The translations under genes were made by a program, and so were the position numbers. Below, piece after piece: positions 35,240 through 46,587 of a stretch of 64,000 nt of DNA. The DNA lies in NCBI GenBank assembly GCA_010094045.1, contig ML986596.1, positions 461,055 through 525,054 of the forward strand, read 5' to 3'. Every line of letters starts with the position of its first letter. Positions within the stretch are counted from its first letter, which is position 1. The notes beneath the pieces are model-generated. The model was not told the DNA's origin. It saw nothing but the letters and a program-made list of their open reading frames with translations, and did no database searches. This stretch comes from Lojkania enalia. Its lineage: Eukaryota; Ascomycota; Dothideomycetes; Pleosporales.

Positions 35240-35654
35240 ATGCAGTACCTCGCTATTTTCTTCACAGCCTTCGGCCTCGCCAACGCTGCTCCAGCTAACG
35301 ATCTTGCCGCACGCCAGTCAATTGCGTCTGTGGACCGCTATGCTGGACCCGGCTGCACCGGCACTATTTGCAACAAAGCTGGCTCCGGAGACCTTCATGC
35401 GGGATGCAACACTATCACCGATAGCTGCACCGCTAGTCTCCACTTGAACTATGCGCCCTCGGGGTGCCAAGGTACGTTATTCTTTGTCCGGTTCTTAGAA
35501 TCCAGTAGTATTGGAGCAGTAGCTAATGGAGTGTTAAAAAGTTACTATCTGGACGGATACGACTTGCACTAGTTTCACTCATTATGCTAATATTACAAGC
35601 TTTGAGTGCTATGCTTTGGGCCCACCTATCCAATCTATCAGTGTTATTTGCTAG
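35240..35654 (+). CDS. Small secreted cysteine-rich protein (effector-like)
   Basis: Exons 35240..35471 and 35542..35654 give 114 aa. The intron starts GTACGT, has a GCTAATG branch and ends AAAAG; removing it joins GCQ to VTIWTDTTC in frame. A signal peptide is clear (MQYLAIFFTAFGLANA, cleavage near residue 16-19). The mature part has eight cysteines, which could form four disulfides, and one N-glycosylation site (NIT). It ends on a C-terminal Cys. A dibasic Kex2 site is absent. No domain is recognised. Size, secretion signal and cysteine count suit an apoplastic effector or antimicrobial-type protein, but that is inference. The neighbourhood is gene-poor and decayed, a common setting for such genes. 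Confidence 0.75.
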
Positions 35655-37263
35655 AGAGAGGCATATGCCGGCTAATGGGCTAAGCGTGGATCGTCGTAGT
35701 CATTCAGAAGAGATGGAGGGATTAAGTACATCCAAACGCAAAGGCGTAAATGGACAAACAATTTGATAGAATTGGAGTGAATTTCAACTGTACTATCCTG
35801 TCCTTGCGCAAAGTAATGCTACTTCCATAGTCTTACATGTACTAAATTCATCTATGTGCCTCCTGATGAAGGGAATATGTATAGCGTTGATTTAATTACA
35901 TTTTCATTTGCAAAATTGTTTCCATATTCCTACTCGATAAGTCGAAAAGGTAATATAGGTTTATTTGAATATGTTTTAAGGGGGGAAAAATTCCTAGATA
36001 TTGGGATCAAGTGGTTGACAACGCTTTCGTAATGGACACACTTTGGACCGAATTTGTAGTTGCACATCCAAGGATTTTCTTTGGGTCAATCTACTAATAA
36101 TTGCTCCTAGTTGTGTGAAAATGGGGAAATAGAGACGTCAAGACTTACTATAGGCAGTATTCACCAAAAATTCGGGTTATCCTTCATGATCAACATAATG
36201 GGTCTTCTATAAAAGGTTGTCAAATGACTTAACGTCCGCCGGAAGGCCATCGGAGATCCGATGCAGATAATCTGAGCTTGAGCAAATACTAATCTCATCT
36301 TCTAATGAAAACGAGGGCAAACTACAAGAGGCTTAGTGTTTCATGTTACGGCGCGGATGTTTTCGTTACTCCGTAACTAACCGTAGCTGAAGGTCCAACT
36401 CCCATCAATGATTAACATGCAAAAAACAAGTCATTGCATCAGAACTCGATCGAAACGAGTACAAAATTTACACGTCTACTTAAGGGGCTTTCAAAGAGGA
36501 AGTTCGTAGAATTTTATTGAAAATATTATACTATATGAGCATATTTGACAGGATATTACCACATTCTCTTACTACTTATAAAATTACGGGGCAGAAGGAC
36601 TGTTAGTACCGCGCAAGCGAACTCTCAGTATGTATCTTCACCGAAGCATGTAGATCGAGCGATGTGCTAGTAATCGCATGACATCTAGTCTTGTCACATG
36701 CTTCTACTATCCTATTATAGTTGGTCTGTTTTCAGGCCTATATAGTCTCGCCATTGCCAGCTTCTAGCGAAGCAGGCCACTTACCCTCCTTCAATACATC
36801 ATTATTTGCCTCAGCAATTGATGTTCCCTGATACGCGACAAGCCTTACTATTCTAATTGCTTACCTCTATCTTAAGATGAGCCCTCGCATCGTCCTCCGA
36901 TTCTTAGGTCTTGTCGCTTGACGCCTTATTGGGCCCATGCTACCTTAACGGTTGACTGGTGGACCCTCTTTACGGAAAGTGGCACATTGAAAGTATAACT
37001 GAATATGAGATGCGAGAGCTAGGTGTTCAAATAGGCTGAGCATCTTACCAGATTGAATGGGAGAAATATTTGAGAGACGAAAATATCCTGGAACAATAAC
37101 TACCAACAAGATCGACTAGTCCTTCCAACAATTCAACCTAATCTATATAACATAACCAAGTATCTACCTAAAAAGTAAGGTCTTCTATAGATTTTGTCGG
37201 TACAATTACTACACTTCGTGTTCAGTGGCGGTTTATACGGCCAACGATAATACAAGAATCACA
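35655..37263. other. AT-rich gene-poor region
   Basis: 1.6 kb with no supported gene. Contains the 3' end of the secreted-protein gene and the former promoter of the pseudogene at 37264. Confidence 0.45.
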
Positions 37264-37677
37264 ATGAAACCCTTTACAACTTTTCTCATCTTCACCGGCA
37301 CTGCCCTGACTTCCGCAAATGCCCCAGCCGAGCTCGGCACTACTAGCTGTGCAATTTAAGGTGGCCTGAATAATGTTGTTGAGATTTCTGAGGGTGCTAA
37401 ATACGATCGAAAATGCGCGAGTCTATTTTTAGGGAAGCTACAAATAGTCTAGAGCATCTACAAAAGAGAATGCACCGTCAACGATCACGGCTGCGATAAT
37501 AGGTATTACTAGGACGTGTGGGGATATGGAGTCGGTAATTGGGCCACTTGCGGCGCTAGTTCTAATTGTGAACCTGGGAAACTTGCGATAGCTGATTGTG
37601 GAATCTGCTATAAACCAAACTCTGGATGTAGCTGGTGGGATGTTTGCGGCGAGCAAGAGGAGGGATGGAGAGATTGA
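37264..37677 (+). pseudogene. Secreted cysteine-rich protein gene with three in-frame stops
   Basis: A single frame of 138 codons runs from the ATG at 37264 to the TGA at 37675 without any frameshift, but is interrupted by TAA at 37357, TAG at 37450 and TAG at 37510. It begins with a signal peptide (MKPFTTFLIFTGTALTSANA). The distal part is cysteine-rich: segments such as DCGICYKPNSGCSWWDVCG look under past selection. No frame-breaking indel is needed. Each stop is one C-to-T (or the opposite-strand G-to-A) step from Gln or Trp. An intron explanation fails for the third stop, which lies inside the conserved-looking part. The antisense frame over 37438-37788 is a shadow of this gene. No domain family recognised. 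Confidence 0.6.
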
Positions 37678-37904
37678 AGACAGCAGATTGGAGCAGATGA
37701 AAAAGATCGATTTAGGCGACAGGCTGTTTGTTGCAGAATTGGTCTCATCTTGAGCTTCACGTGTGCACTCTTTCATGAAAATTTTCAAGGTGACTTAGAA
37801 AAATGCTACAGATATATTTGTGCGTGAACGAAGTAAGCAAACAGGCACTAGTAACGCACTGTCCAAACTATGAGTAATGAAGCGGGATGTTCAGCCTGAC
37901 AATG

Positions 37905-40900
37905 CCTCAACTCTTCCTTCGTGAACAATCAAAAATTGCCGACTCTGAAACAACTGAATCAAGCCACTCATCCGATTTCTCCAATTCTGGAGACCTCTCA
38001 GGCCGAAAAGGTTCCAACAATACCCCGATCTTTCTAATTCTCTCAATATCTCCTTTGTCGACTTCGGAAAACTCTCCAGCTACTTCGTCCATGCGGGGCT
38101 GCCATATTTCCTCAATAAAGTCTGTAAAGCTGCCTTTGATCGTTCCAGTGTCGTTCGAATTCTTCCATGAGGTCTCCCAGGAGCCCGATGTCCCGCTTCG
38201 GCGTAGTGTATTTCGTTTCTCTCTCGCTCTTTCAGAGGCATATACTTTCCCGCCATGGACAATGTTCTATATATATCGCGGCAGTATTTATTCGTAAGCT
38301 ACAGCTCCTCAAAAGTGAGCGTGCGCAGCACTACAGATGTGTATAGAGGACTTAGGTTCTCCAAAGTGTCAAAAACCTTGAACAAATTTTCTCGAAGTTT
38401 GTCAATGCGCTATCTTTCAGCTGCTTTTTGACGACTAGAAAAATCAAATGGTGTCTTCAAGGAACTAATTTCCTGGACAACACATGTTATAGGAATACAG
38501 CCGCCCTTAGAGCAGTAACACATGCACTGATCATGAGCCTCCGAGGACAGGACGCTGAGTAGGAATGAATTATGAAAGCAACCATCAATTTGATTGTCAT
38601 GTGGCTTGACAGTTTTATATATTAGCTGTCTGGCAATAAGGTGAGCCGAAGTGGTTCGGAATTGTGGATGTACCCGATCAGAATTGGTGCCTTTGGTGAT
38701 AAACCAGTGGGTAAGAAGCAGGAACTCTTGAATAGAGACTTTGGGATAGACTGATTGAAGCCATGAGGGCGTCCTATTATGCTCGTTGCTGTATACATGA
38801 TGGGAATCAACGCCTTAAAATCTGGCTTTCCATAAACTTTCAGCACTTTGAATAGTCAAATAGCCCACGGAGTGTAAAGAGACAAATTTCGCTTGCTCCT
38901 TTTTGTTGTCGATTTCAATGCTTAAAGCATTCGAAATCTCTGCTGGGCCAAATCTTTAGCTAGTGTATCGAACAATTCGGGCCTGACGTCTTCTGAGTAG
39001 AGAGCTGTTTGTGAACAGCCTTCGGCCCAATCAAGACGTGACACGGGGTATCCTACTCTTAAAGATACTGGATTGTACTCGGATCCCCTGATATTATGGC
39101 AGGGCAGAGAAGGTTTTTATGCTCTCCCTGATGGAGCGACCAATCCGCCCGTTCCTAAGGAAACATCCGAGCACCCTCTGGCTAGAATCCCAAGCTCCAA
39201 TGCGGGATATTCGTCGTTTTATGTATCTCAGTGTGAATGGAGTTGTAGAAATCCGGAACAGATCTAGAGAGAATAGAGACAGGAGCCTGAGAATCATACT
39301 CGTGAAAAACTGAAATATTAAGCGTCACTTGCAAATGTCAAAATGCGTAAACACACTGTCCTTTAATTGATCTATTAAGAGGGCTCTAGCTACGAGATCT
39401 TGATAGGGTCTAAACATCATGACAGGGAGAGACCATTCACCTATTTGATGGAGAACAAAAAAGTAAACTTCCTCATAAGCATGCATGTTTTTAAAACTAA
39501 AGTAGAGCGTAAAATCTCGCAAGATTCTGCTGTTGGTCGTGAGTAGGATATCTTCTCGCAGGCAAGGGAGGACTTACAAGTCATCATATATGGTCAACTC
39601 GAATGACACGCTTTCTAAGAGAAATTTCTCTAAGAATGCGCGAACTGTTGTAGAGTCAACCAAACCGCGGCAAATAAGACCACCTATAAGGTCCAAAATA
39701 TGCTTTCCACTATATGTATCTCGGATGAACGAAGACACCGTAACTGCCACCTACATAGGCAGTAGATTTGCCGTCATGGTCGACATCAGTAGACCTCGCA
39801 AGATTCTATCGATAAATTTGTATAACGGCCGTTGAACCGCTCTCCAGTAGACCAACCATATCCACTTCAAGACGCTTAAGAATATCCGGTATAAAGTGCC
39901 ACCAGACCACTTTTTGGGCCTCGAGTAGCGGTTTAAAAGTAGGCGAGTACGCGGGCACGATAGCCCGGAATCTCAACGTAGGGTACATAGTGGTCATGCC
40001 TGCTTCCATAGCGTGCGGCATACCCATGGATACACAAAAGCCCACCAATCGCGAGCAGTACGTGAATGATGCTTCAACTCTTTTCAGGAAATCTCCATGG
40101 GGGTACTATGGACACGTCGGTAAATGGCTAAAGCTTTGACGTAAGAAAGTCCAATAGAATGTATCGTAGCCTCATGTCTTGCCAACATGTATGTTGTTTT
40201 GACATACGCAGCATGAGGAACCATTTCGTGGAATGTGTTTGAGCATGCTGATTTAGTTCTTGTAGTGTTGTAGATTACCTCTAAAAGCATGGTTAACCCG
40301 TTGATATGTTGCCGTTGCACTTTGAACAATTTCTGGTTCTATCTCGTTTAGATGATGAGGAAATGCGTTGCTATTGGTCTAGAGAAGATTAGATTATTCT
40401 AAGGAATCGGTAACCGGTGAGTTACCAGTGTATGTATATGTTGCGCCAGGGCACTTATTTGCAAGGAAAGTAGAACCACTTGATTCGACACATGGGTATT
40501 GATTGCTGTGGTTTGTAGCACTTGGGTAGATGATATTGCATGGATGCTACCCTCGACTGATTGTAGCATCTGGATTTGTTCATGCATGTGTGTATTGACG
40601 TGATCTTGCTGAACGAGTAAAGGTTTCGTATGCGATATGAGATCCTGCAATCGGTGGGTTCCAATATTGCTACCAGCCTCAGAGGTTATTATACGCTCGA
40701 TCTCCTGCGTTTGGTCTAGGCTTACATATGAACAATTTGTGCCGCTAGCTGTAGATTCGCCAGCACCCTGTCTAGTGAATTTTGTATATCCGCCACAATT
40801 TCTCTCTTAAGCGGCCATAATAACCTTTTCCTCACAAGCCTGGTCTTATCCTACAGTGACTGTGGCATCTTCGTCTCGCTGCATTTTCTCACTGTTAGAT

Positions 40901-41165
40901 TCAAGCTTTTCACGCCGCTCTCACAGGCTTGTATAGCTCGCTGTAGCTACTCTGACACCACATCGTCGTCGAGCCCCACTCTCTTCTTCACCGAAGATAA
41001 TGCTTTAAGGATCCCCTCTAGTCCTTCTATGCGTTGTATTGCGGTATGGATATCGGTATGGTAACTTCGAAATTTAGAGTAATATCGTACGAGGCCTTGA
41101 TAAACTTGGATTCCCAGGGAAGTGATGCCGACGGCGGTGCCGGTTACAGAGAAGGGATCAGCCAT
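37905..41165 (-). pseudogene. Ankyrin/STAND-type protein with fungal N-terminal domain, decayed
   Basis: The start at 41165 reads MADPFSVTGTAVGITSLGIQ, the well-known N-terminal domain of fungal STAND and ankyrin proteins. The frame meets TAG at 40949..40947, continues in the same frame (LQRAIQACESGVKSLN) to a second TAG, then goes on through a coiled region. Further down, in shifted frames, come LRFRAIVPAYSPTFKPLLEA (about 39.95 kb) and TDVDHDGKSTAYVGG (about 39.78 kb), both typical of this family. A last frame holds FTDFIEEIWQPRMDEVAG and ends near 37905. Many stops and shifts separate the pieces. The limits are approximate. Such proteins are thought to act in recognition or signalling; this copy cannot encode one. 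Confidence 0.65.
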
Positions 41166-41822
41166 TTTGGGCTAAGCCTAGCTAGGCTGAAAGACATTAA
41201 GTTAACTGTCAGAAGGTATTTATCTGTTGAGCGCAGGGGAGGGGGACCAATAATTCAAGGTAGCTTCGAGGTGAAGAAACAACATGTAGAGGAGAAGAAC
41301 GCTGAAGGCCGAAATCCGAGGAGATGAGAGTAGACGAGCGGGGTGAACACGTTTGGAAGTAATGGCACGAAAGGCTGAAACCTTGGAAATTGCCTGTACG
41401 ATATCAGCGAACAGGAACGAAGTCAACGCTGTCATGCAACAAGGTTGCAATCAGCCTGATCGTAGAAGTTTCTCACCGGAACTCAGCAGGGTTCATTCAA
41501 CAACAGATTGTACCTACGAATACACATGGGGTTGGGTGAGTTTCTAGCTCTAGTCAAGGATAGTGTGTGGAACGTTGGCACTTAAGGGTACTACTGATAT
41601 TAGAGTAGCCCAACACCTTCATGATTTCTACCGCACTTGGATTGAAAACCAGCCTGACAATGCACTAAAATAGCTAGCGATCTTGACGTTCTAAAACGAG
41701 GAAATATTGGTGTATACCCTAAGAGTCATCTGAAGTAGGGCAGTATATACCTCCAAAAAGCCAAGCTTTCCATATTTTATCCAAATTCCTAGTACCCACA
41801 TCTTGTACACTTAGGCTGTCTT
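41166..41822. other. Intergenic region
   Basis: 657 bp between the ankyrin pseudogene start and the CFEM gene 3' end. No supported feature apart from the former promoter on the left and the CFEM 3' flank on the right. Confidence 0.45.
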
Positions 41823-42978
41823 CTACTGTTCTCTTCTCTCGGGCAACTCGGCAGCGTTCCCTGCCTGCCCATACGGCTGCTGAGGAACTCCATACTGCGG
41901 CTGTCCGTATGCTTGCTGGGGAACCTCATATCCACTTTGCTGCGGCATTGGATAACCTCCCTGCTGTCCATGTGGCCATGCATATTGCTGCGGTTGGCCC
42001 TGCACTGGCACAATTCCAGGCATCTCGCTGACATTATGCTTAGTTTCCATCTCTGCCCCAATAAATTGGGCTCCCTGATCCAATTCCGACATTCCAAGCG
42101 TCCCCACGTGTGGTTGCTTGGCCGGGTCCGTATCCACTGCTGCAGCCGCAGCATTCTCTTTCCTGCTCCGTTTTCCCATCCAGAATGCTACACCAATTGC
42201 GCTGCCGACGATTATAACACCCAGCGGGATACCCACGCCCATACCGACTTTTGCGCCCGTGGAAAGGCCGCCTCCACCTCCATCATTCGATGCCCCGGAT
42301 GTGGCCGCAGATGTCCGTCTTGTATTCGACGCTTCAGATATAGTGGTCGATGACTGCCTTGTATTCGATGCACTTGGGGTCAGAATTCCGGTCCCAGCAG
42401 GAGCCGTCGAAACGCGAGACGTAGTGGCCGTAACCGAAGACAGGATACTCGAAGAAATTCTCGTGACCGGAGGCTCCAAATCCGTAAACGAAGCATCGGG
42501 GCCAAAGCTGTCATGGACTTGACGATCGACAAGGAGTTCTGGGATCCCGATTGCGCGACGCAGTTCCATGCGGTCGTTTGCCGTGCCGCCGATTGAGTCG
42601 ATGGGTACACCGACAGCTGTACCAAGGCAAAATTCAGTTCTGTTGTCAATTCTGAAACTTGAGAAGGGAGAGACGAGGAGACGCGTACCCGCGCAAAGGG
42701 CTGAAAGATAATTGTCCGCTTCAGCGAGAGCAGCTTCGCCGCAAGGTTTCGCGTAGCATTTCTTCAGATTGGGGATGTATTTTTTGTCTGCGCACGCGCA
42801 GGCGAAGTCTGTTGCTTTACACTTTGTTTTGGTGGTCTGGACGCATTGTTGCTGTGCAGTTCGTTAGCGCAATTGATAGTTGGTAGAGGGGACGCACAGC
42901 GCATTCAGGGAGAGACTGTGCTGTGGCGTATTCAGCGAGAACGGCCCAAATCAAGAATACCTGCGACGCGCACAACAT
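41823..42978 (-). CDS. CFEM-domain membrane protein
   Basis: Exons 42978..42898, 42851..42689 and 42616..41823 give 345 aa. A signal peptide (MLCASQVFLIWAVLAEYATA) is followed by the CFEM domain with its eight cysteines in order: PEC, QQC, TKC, DFAC, AC, LKKC, KPC and SALC, residues about 26-80. A Ser/Thr-rich stalk and a Gly-rich hinge lead to one transmembrane segment (VGMGVGIPLGVIIVGSAIGV) and a basic stop-transfer KRSRK. The cytoplasmic tail of about 100 residues has repeats rich in Pro, Gln, Gly and Tyr (PQQAYGQPQYGVPQQPYGQ). CFEM proteins bind haem or act at the surface in adhesion and virulence. The membrane anchor and long tail suggest a receptor-like role. Both introns are GT-AG. Confidence 0.9.
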
Positions 42979-43454
42979 CCTGATGGGCGTCCGTAGGACA
43001 GACAATCAGGACTGTTCGTCGAACAGGAATGAAGACGAAAACGGCCTCGGGAGCTCCATCTCGCGACAATTTTGTTCTGGTCATAACATGCAGCGCCATT
43101 CTAGAGCGCGCCACTTTCCTTGGGTTTGTTCATACCCCTGTTTGGGTAGATAGGCTGAGGCTAGAAACCGAAATACGAACGCACAGACTGGCCTTGCGAC
43201 CGCGTTACTTTGACAATCCAGAAAACCAGACATTATAAAACGTAAAATTCTCAATTCGGTAGCGGTTAACGAAGATGGAGGAAATAAGCGTTATTGACGA
43301 AAGCGGGAATAATACGTTAATCACTATTGTTTGTTTCTTCCTTTTATCACCTCCAGGTAAGACATACACAATATTGTCATCTCGCTAAAACACCAGAATT
43401 CCTTCTAACAGCATAATCCTCTCCAGGAACATGTTGACTCCCCTCTCAAAGCAG
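42979..43454. other. CFEM promoter region and spacer
   Basis: 476 bp. Holds the CFEM promoter; no other feature seen. Confidence 0.45.
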
Positions 43455-45104
43455 CTACTCACTACTATGCAAATTGTTTTTTACCCAGTCTGCAACATTT
43501 GAAATAGCCACATGTGGATTGCTGCGATAGGCTTGTAGGAAGTTCTGTACTTCTGCCAGTGCGAACGTGTCGGCTGGAAGCTTCTCAGCGAATTTCGATG
43601 CTAGCTGCTCAGCCTAGTGAGGAGTGAGCTTGTTCTTGCCCACGGCTGAACGACCGATGATGCGCATAAAGACCCTGCGCGCGGATTCTTTCGTTAAAGG
43701 TCCGAAACAGATCTTTTTGTCGATGCGCATAGGCCGACTAGAACCTGATCAAGAGCCTCTGGATTGTTCGAGGTCACGATCAGGAGTCAGCCTTCCTACG
43801 AGGCATGGCCATCGATTGCGTTGAGGATGCCGATGAGTGTGACATACGTAGACCAGCCATAGGTTTTTGGTCCGAAGATTCAGAGACCTGGCGTAACTTC
43901 ATTAGTGCGTTGAAGCTCTTGTGGCGTTGATGTTAGCGGCGTCGATGTCTTCGAGAACGACGAGGCATTTATTCGAGAGCGATAAGAACATATTGTAGGA
44001 TCTACTATCCGTAATGTCGCCTCTAAACATTCTTATGTTGTAGATGTTGCATTTCAAATGGCCCGTTAACGCATCAATGAGCGAAGATTTACTATTGCCA
44101 GGGGGGCAATGGAAGAGATACCTACGGCGGTAGGGAATACCACAATCTCCATAGACCCTCTTTGTTCCAGGGCAAAAGTATTCCTTGGCGCCTCGCAGTA
44201 GCTCGGCCTTGACTCCCTTGTGCATATCTGTTACGATGCTAGATAGAAGAAGTGGCAGCCAAAAGTTGTGTGAATCGAGGGGTATCGAGGGTCTATATAT
44301 AAGCAGGACGTAGCTGAAGTAATGGCCGAGTATCTAACGTGACAACATCAACAGTATCCAATATACGCAATGCGTTGGAAACGGATGCCCACGACCCGTA
44401 AAGGCTACCAGAATTAGATGGATAGAATATGATGGCGTTTCGACTACGCAGCTGCTCCTAGACGCTGAATATATAGCAGGCCTTGGCGCAGTTCTGAAGC
44501 GGTTTCAAGCTCCAGCCAAGAGTCACAAGCTTTAGAGTTTTTGACAGCGAGTCTCTGGAGTCCATGACTTGAGTATCTCCACAGCGGGCAATAAGGCATC
44601 CCGAAGCGAGGGAAAATAGGAAAAAAACGGAAGCCAATCCTATGATCGAAGTTTAATAATGTACCTTCTTCTGATATCCACCTGTAAAGGATTAATTTAC
44701 CAAAAGGGTTTCGTGCCAATAAGAGGTACACACTTAATCTCATCGGCCGTTTTCGTATTAGAGAACATACCGCCTAGGCCGTACAACTTCGCCATATGAT
44801 GGTTGCTGGGACTAACCGAATTTGCCCCAATGATAAGTGTTGCGTGTTTTGTACCTTCCGACATGACATTAACAAACATCCAGGTCAAGACATCCTTCGA
44901 AATGGGATCGTTCTCGGAGATTATTGTCCCCGAAGAGAGAAAGCGAGTGAGGTGGTGCTTGAAAAACTTGAAGATAGGCCTTGTTGCGTGCCATAGAACG
45001 AGGATCTAGTTGTGACGAATCACTGCATGCTTACAGCCAGGAGGTACAACTTTGGTAGAGTCCAGGGTGGGCGACGGCGAGACTGAACGAGCTGCTTTAT
45101 CCAT
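43455..45104 (-). pseudogene. BCS1-like AAA ATPase, decayed
   Basis: Pieces in the right order recall a fungal BCS1-type protein. The start at 45104 (MDKAARSVSPSPTL) is followed by a BCS1_N-like part (PIFKFFKHHLTRFLSSGTII, DVLTWMFVNVM). The AAA core is at 44225-43900 (VKAELLRGAKEYF, GIPYRRRYLFH, CLVVLEDIDAANINATRAS) and the C-terminal part at 43890-43455 (VTLIGILNAIDGHAS, LLIVTSNNPEALDQVL, RIDKKICFGPLTKES). The Walker A loop has decayed to CPPGNSKSS from the expected GPPGTGKSS pattern. Stops occur at 43798 (TAG), 43789 (TGA) and 43616 (TAG), and frames shift between blocks. In intact relatives the protein is a membrane-associated AAA ATPase; this copy looks dead. Confidence 0.7.
44212..44310 (+). 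repeat. Diverged duplicate, copy A (in BCS1-like pseudogene)
   Basis: This stretch of about 99 bp aligns by eye with 63099..63195 in the same orientation. Shared blocks include CACGATGCTAGA-like sequence, GGCAGCCAAAAGT and GGGTCTATATATA. Several differences are C/T or G/A exchanges. In this copy the minus strand reads into the AAA core (SSIVTDMHKGVKAELL), so the unit is probably a fragment of the BCS1-like gene. Confidence 0.55.
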
Positions 45105-46587
45105 AATTCTAGGAGTTTAAGATTTCTTAATTGAACAATAGCGGCTAGCCAACCTGATTGCTGCTACGAATCTCGAATTAAATAAGGTATTTGGATGAAA
45201 ACACCAGCAATTGTATCTGGTGTCTATATGTTGGATTAGTGTCGTGACTGGGTTCGCTACTGGCGTAGGCACGTGCTCCAACTTTCACTCTTTTCCGCAG
45301 GCTTGGCACCGATCAAATTCACGCTCTAGTAACTCTAATCCTTTCAATACTGCTACAGGCGCTCAAATAAACACAAATTACTCCCCGAAAGGGCGCTCTT
45401 GCTCGTTCAAGAACTGAATCATAAATCGAACGATCTCAACCCGAGAATCCTTGTGTAACCTCACAAAATAGCTTCTTAAGGTCTTTTTTTGCTTTTCTTC
45501 TATTTATCGTCTATATATCCGGCCACTCTAGCTCCTTCTATCTCGATTAGCGCGCAGAAAATCTCGACTAGGGCTGTTCCAACCTGCTCCGTTGCAACTA
45601 AACCTATCTCCAAGATAGCAAGTGCACGACCTGCACCAAATACATGAAACAATGCGTGCGAAAGAGACTGGTAAGTCCAAGCCCTCCTCTCCAGCCCTTC
45701 CGAATGCCAAATGGGCACGTCATACGCCACAGCGGTTGAATGCAAGTTCTCGATCTTGTGCTTGGCCTGCATCGACGTGTACTACAGGCGCATCACAACC
45801 AATTGGGAGAAGTATGATCCGAGGATAAAGCAGTATTAGGAAAACTACTAGAAGGAAAGCTATATCAATAGGCCTTTGCAGTATATGGAAGGGCATTTTT
45901 GTATTAAAGAGTGGTGCAATTGATTTGGCTGGCGCTTTTGAGGCAACTAAGGGTGAAATTTGGATACCCAAGCCGGGACTGACTCCAGAATATCGCACGG
46001 CGAGCAGGATAAAATGTTGAGCTACTTGTTTTGGAGGGTGTGGGCTTATCGCTGGGTAATGCTCAAGAACTTGTGCTATAGGAACATGTTCATGTGCTGC
46101 ACTAGAGCTCTGTGAGGCGTGACTTCTATAGGTTTATGAAGCATACAGGTCTCGGAGTACTTGAAATAGGTGTAGCATCATTCCGGTATCAATAAGTTGT
46201 GTATTGCAGGCTCTCCGAAAGTAGTGATCAGCTCGACTGGTCTTGATATCCAACTATACACTGCATAGCAAATCATAAGTGTTAGAGCGATAATCTCAGC
46301 TATGATTGGCATACAATATTGTGTAAAAAACAACGAAGAAAAATGTTTCAAAATTGCTCCCGAAAAATAGGCACTGGGTACTCAACAATGAGGTCGTGCG
46401 CCGAGCCGCTAGGACATTTTAGGACGGTTCCACCCCTACGTCATTTGTTTGCAATGAACCATCGACTTTCAAACTTTCCGATCCTTGAGCCTTGCTCGCC
46501 ACTGGTCGCTTACCTCTTTCCCTCGAAACATCTTCACAAAACGCAGCTATATAGGATTCAACTCACATCAAGTTGCTCTGTCCAAAA
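45105..46587. other. Intergenic region with unassigned frames
   Basis: 1.5 kb. Minus-strand frames at 45500-45772 and 45720-45998 overlap in different registers; the second encodes a hydrophobic stretch (IAFLLVVFLILLYPRIILLP). Neither resembles a family I know, and they may be remnants. The right end carries the dehydrogenase promoter, including TATATAG at 46548. Confidence 0.4.

Noticed and set aside
37438..37788. Minus-strand frame of 116 codons
   Set aside because: It lies antisense to the cysteine-rich pseudogene at 37264 and shows no family resemblance; its openness follows from the plus-strand codons.
44212..44310. Reading the duplicated unit as a MITE
   Set aside because: No terminal inverted repeats or target-site duplications are visible, and copy A reads as part of the BCS1-like coding sequence.
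45500..45998. Two overlapping minus-strand frames, one with a hydrophobic stretch
   Set aside because: Different registers over the same DNA, no splice solution and no known family; kept only as a remark in the intergenic entry.
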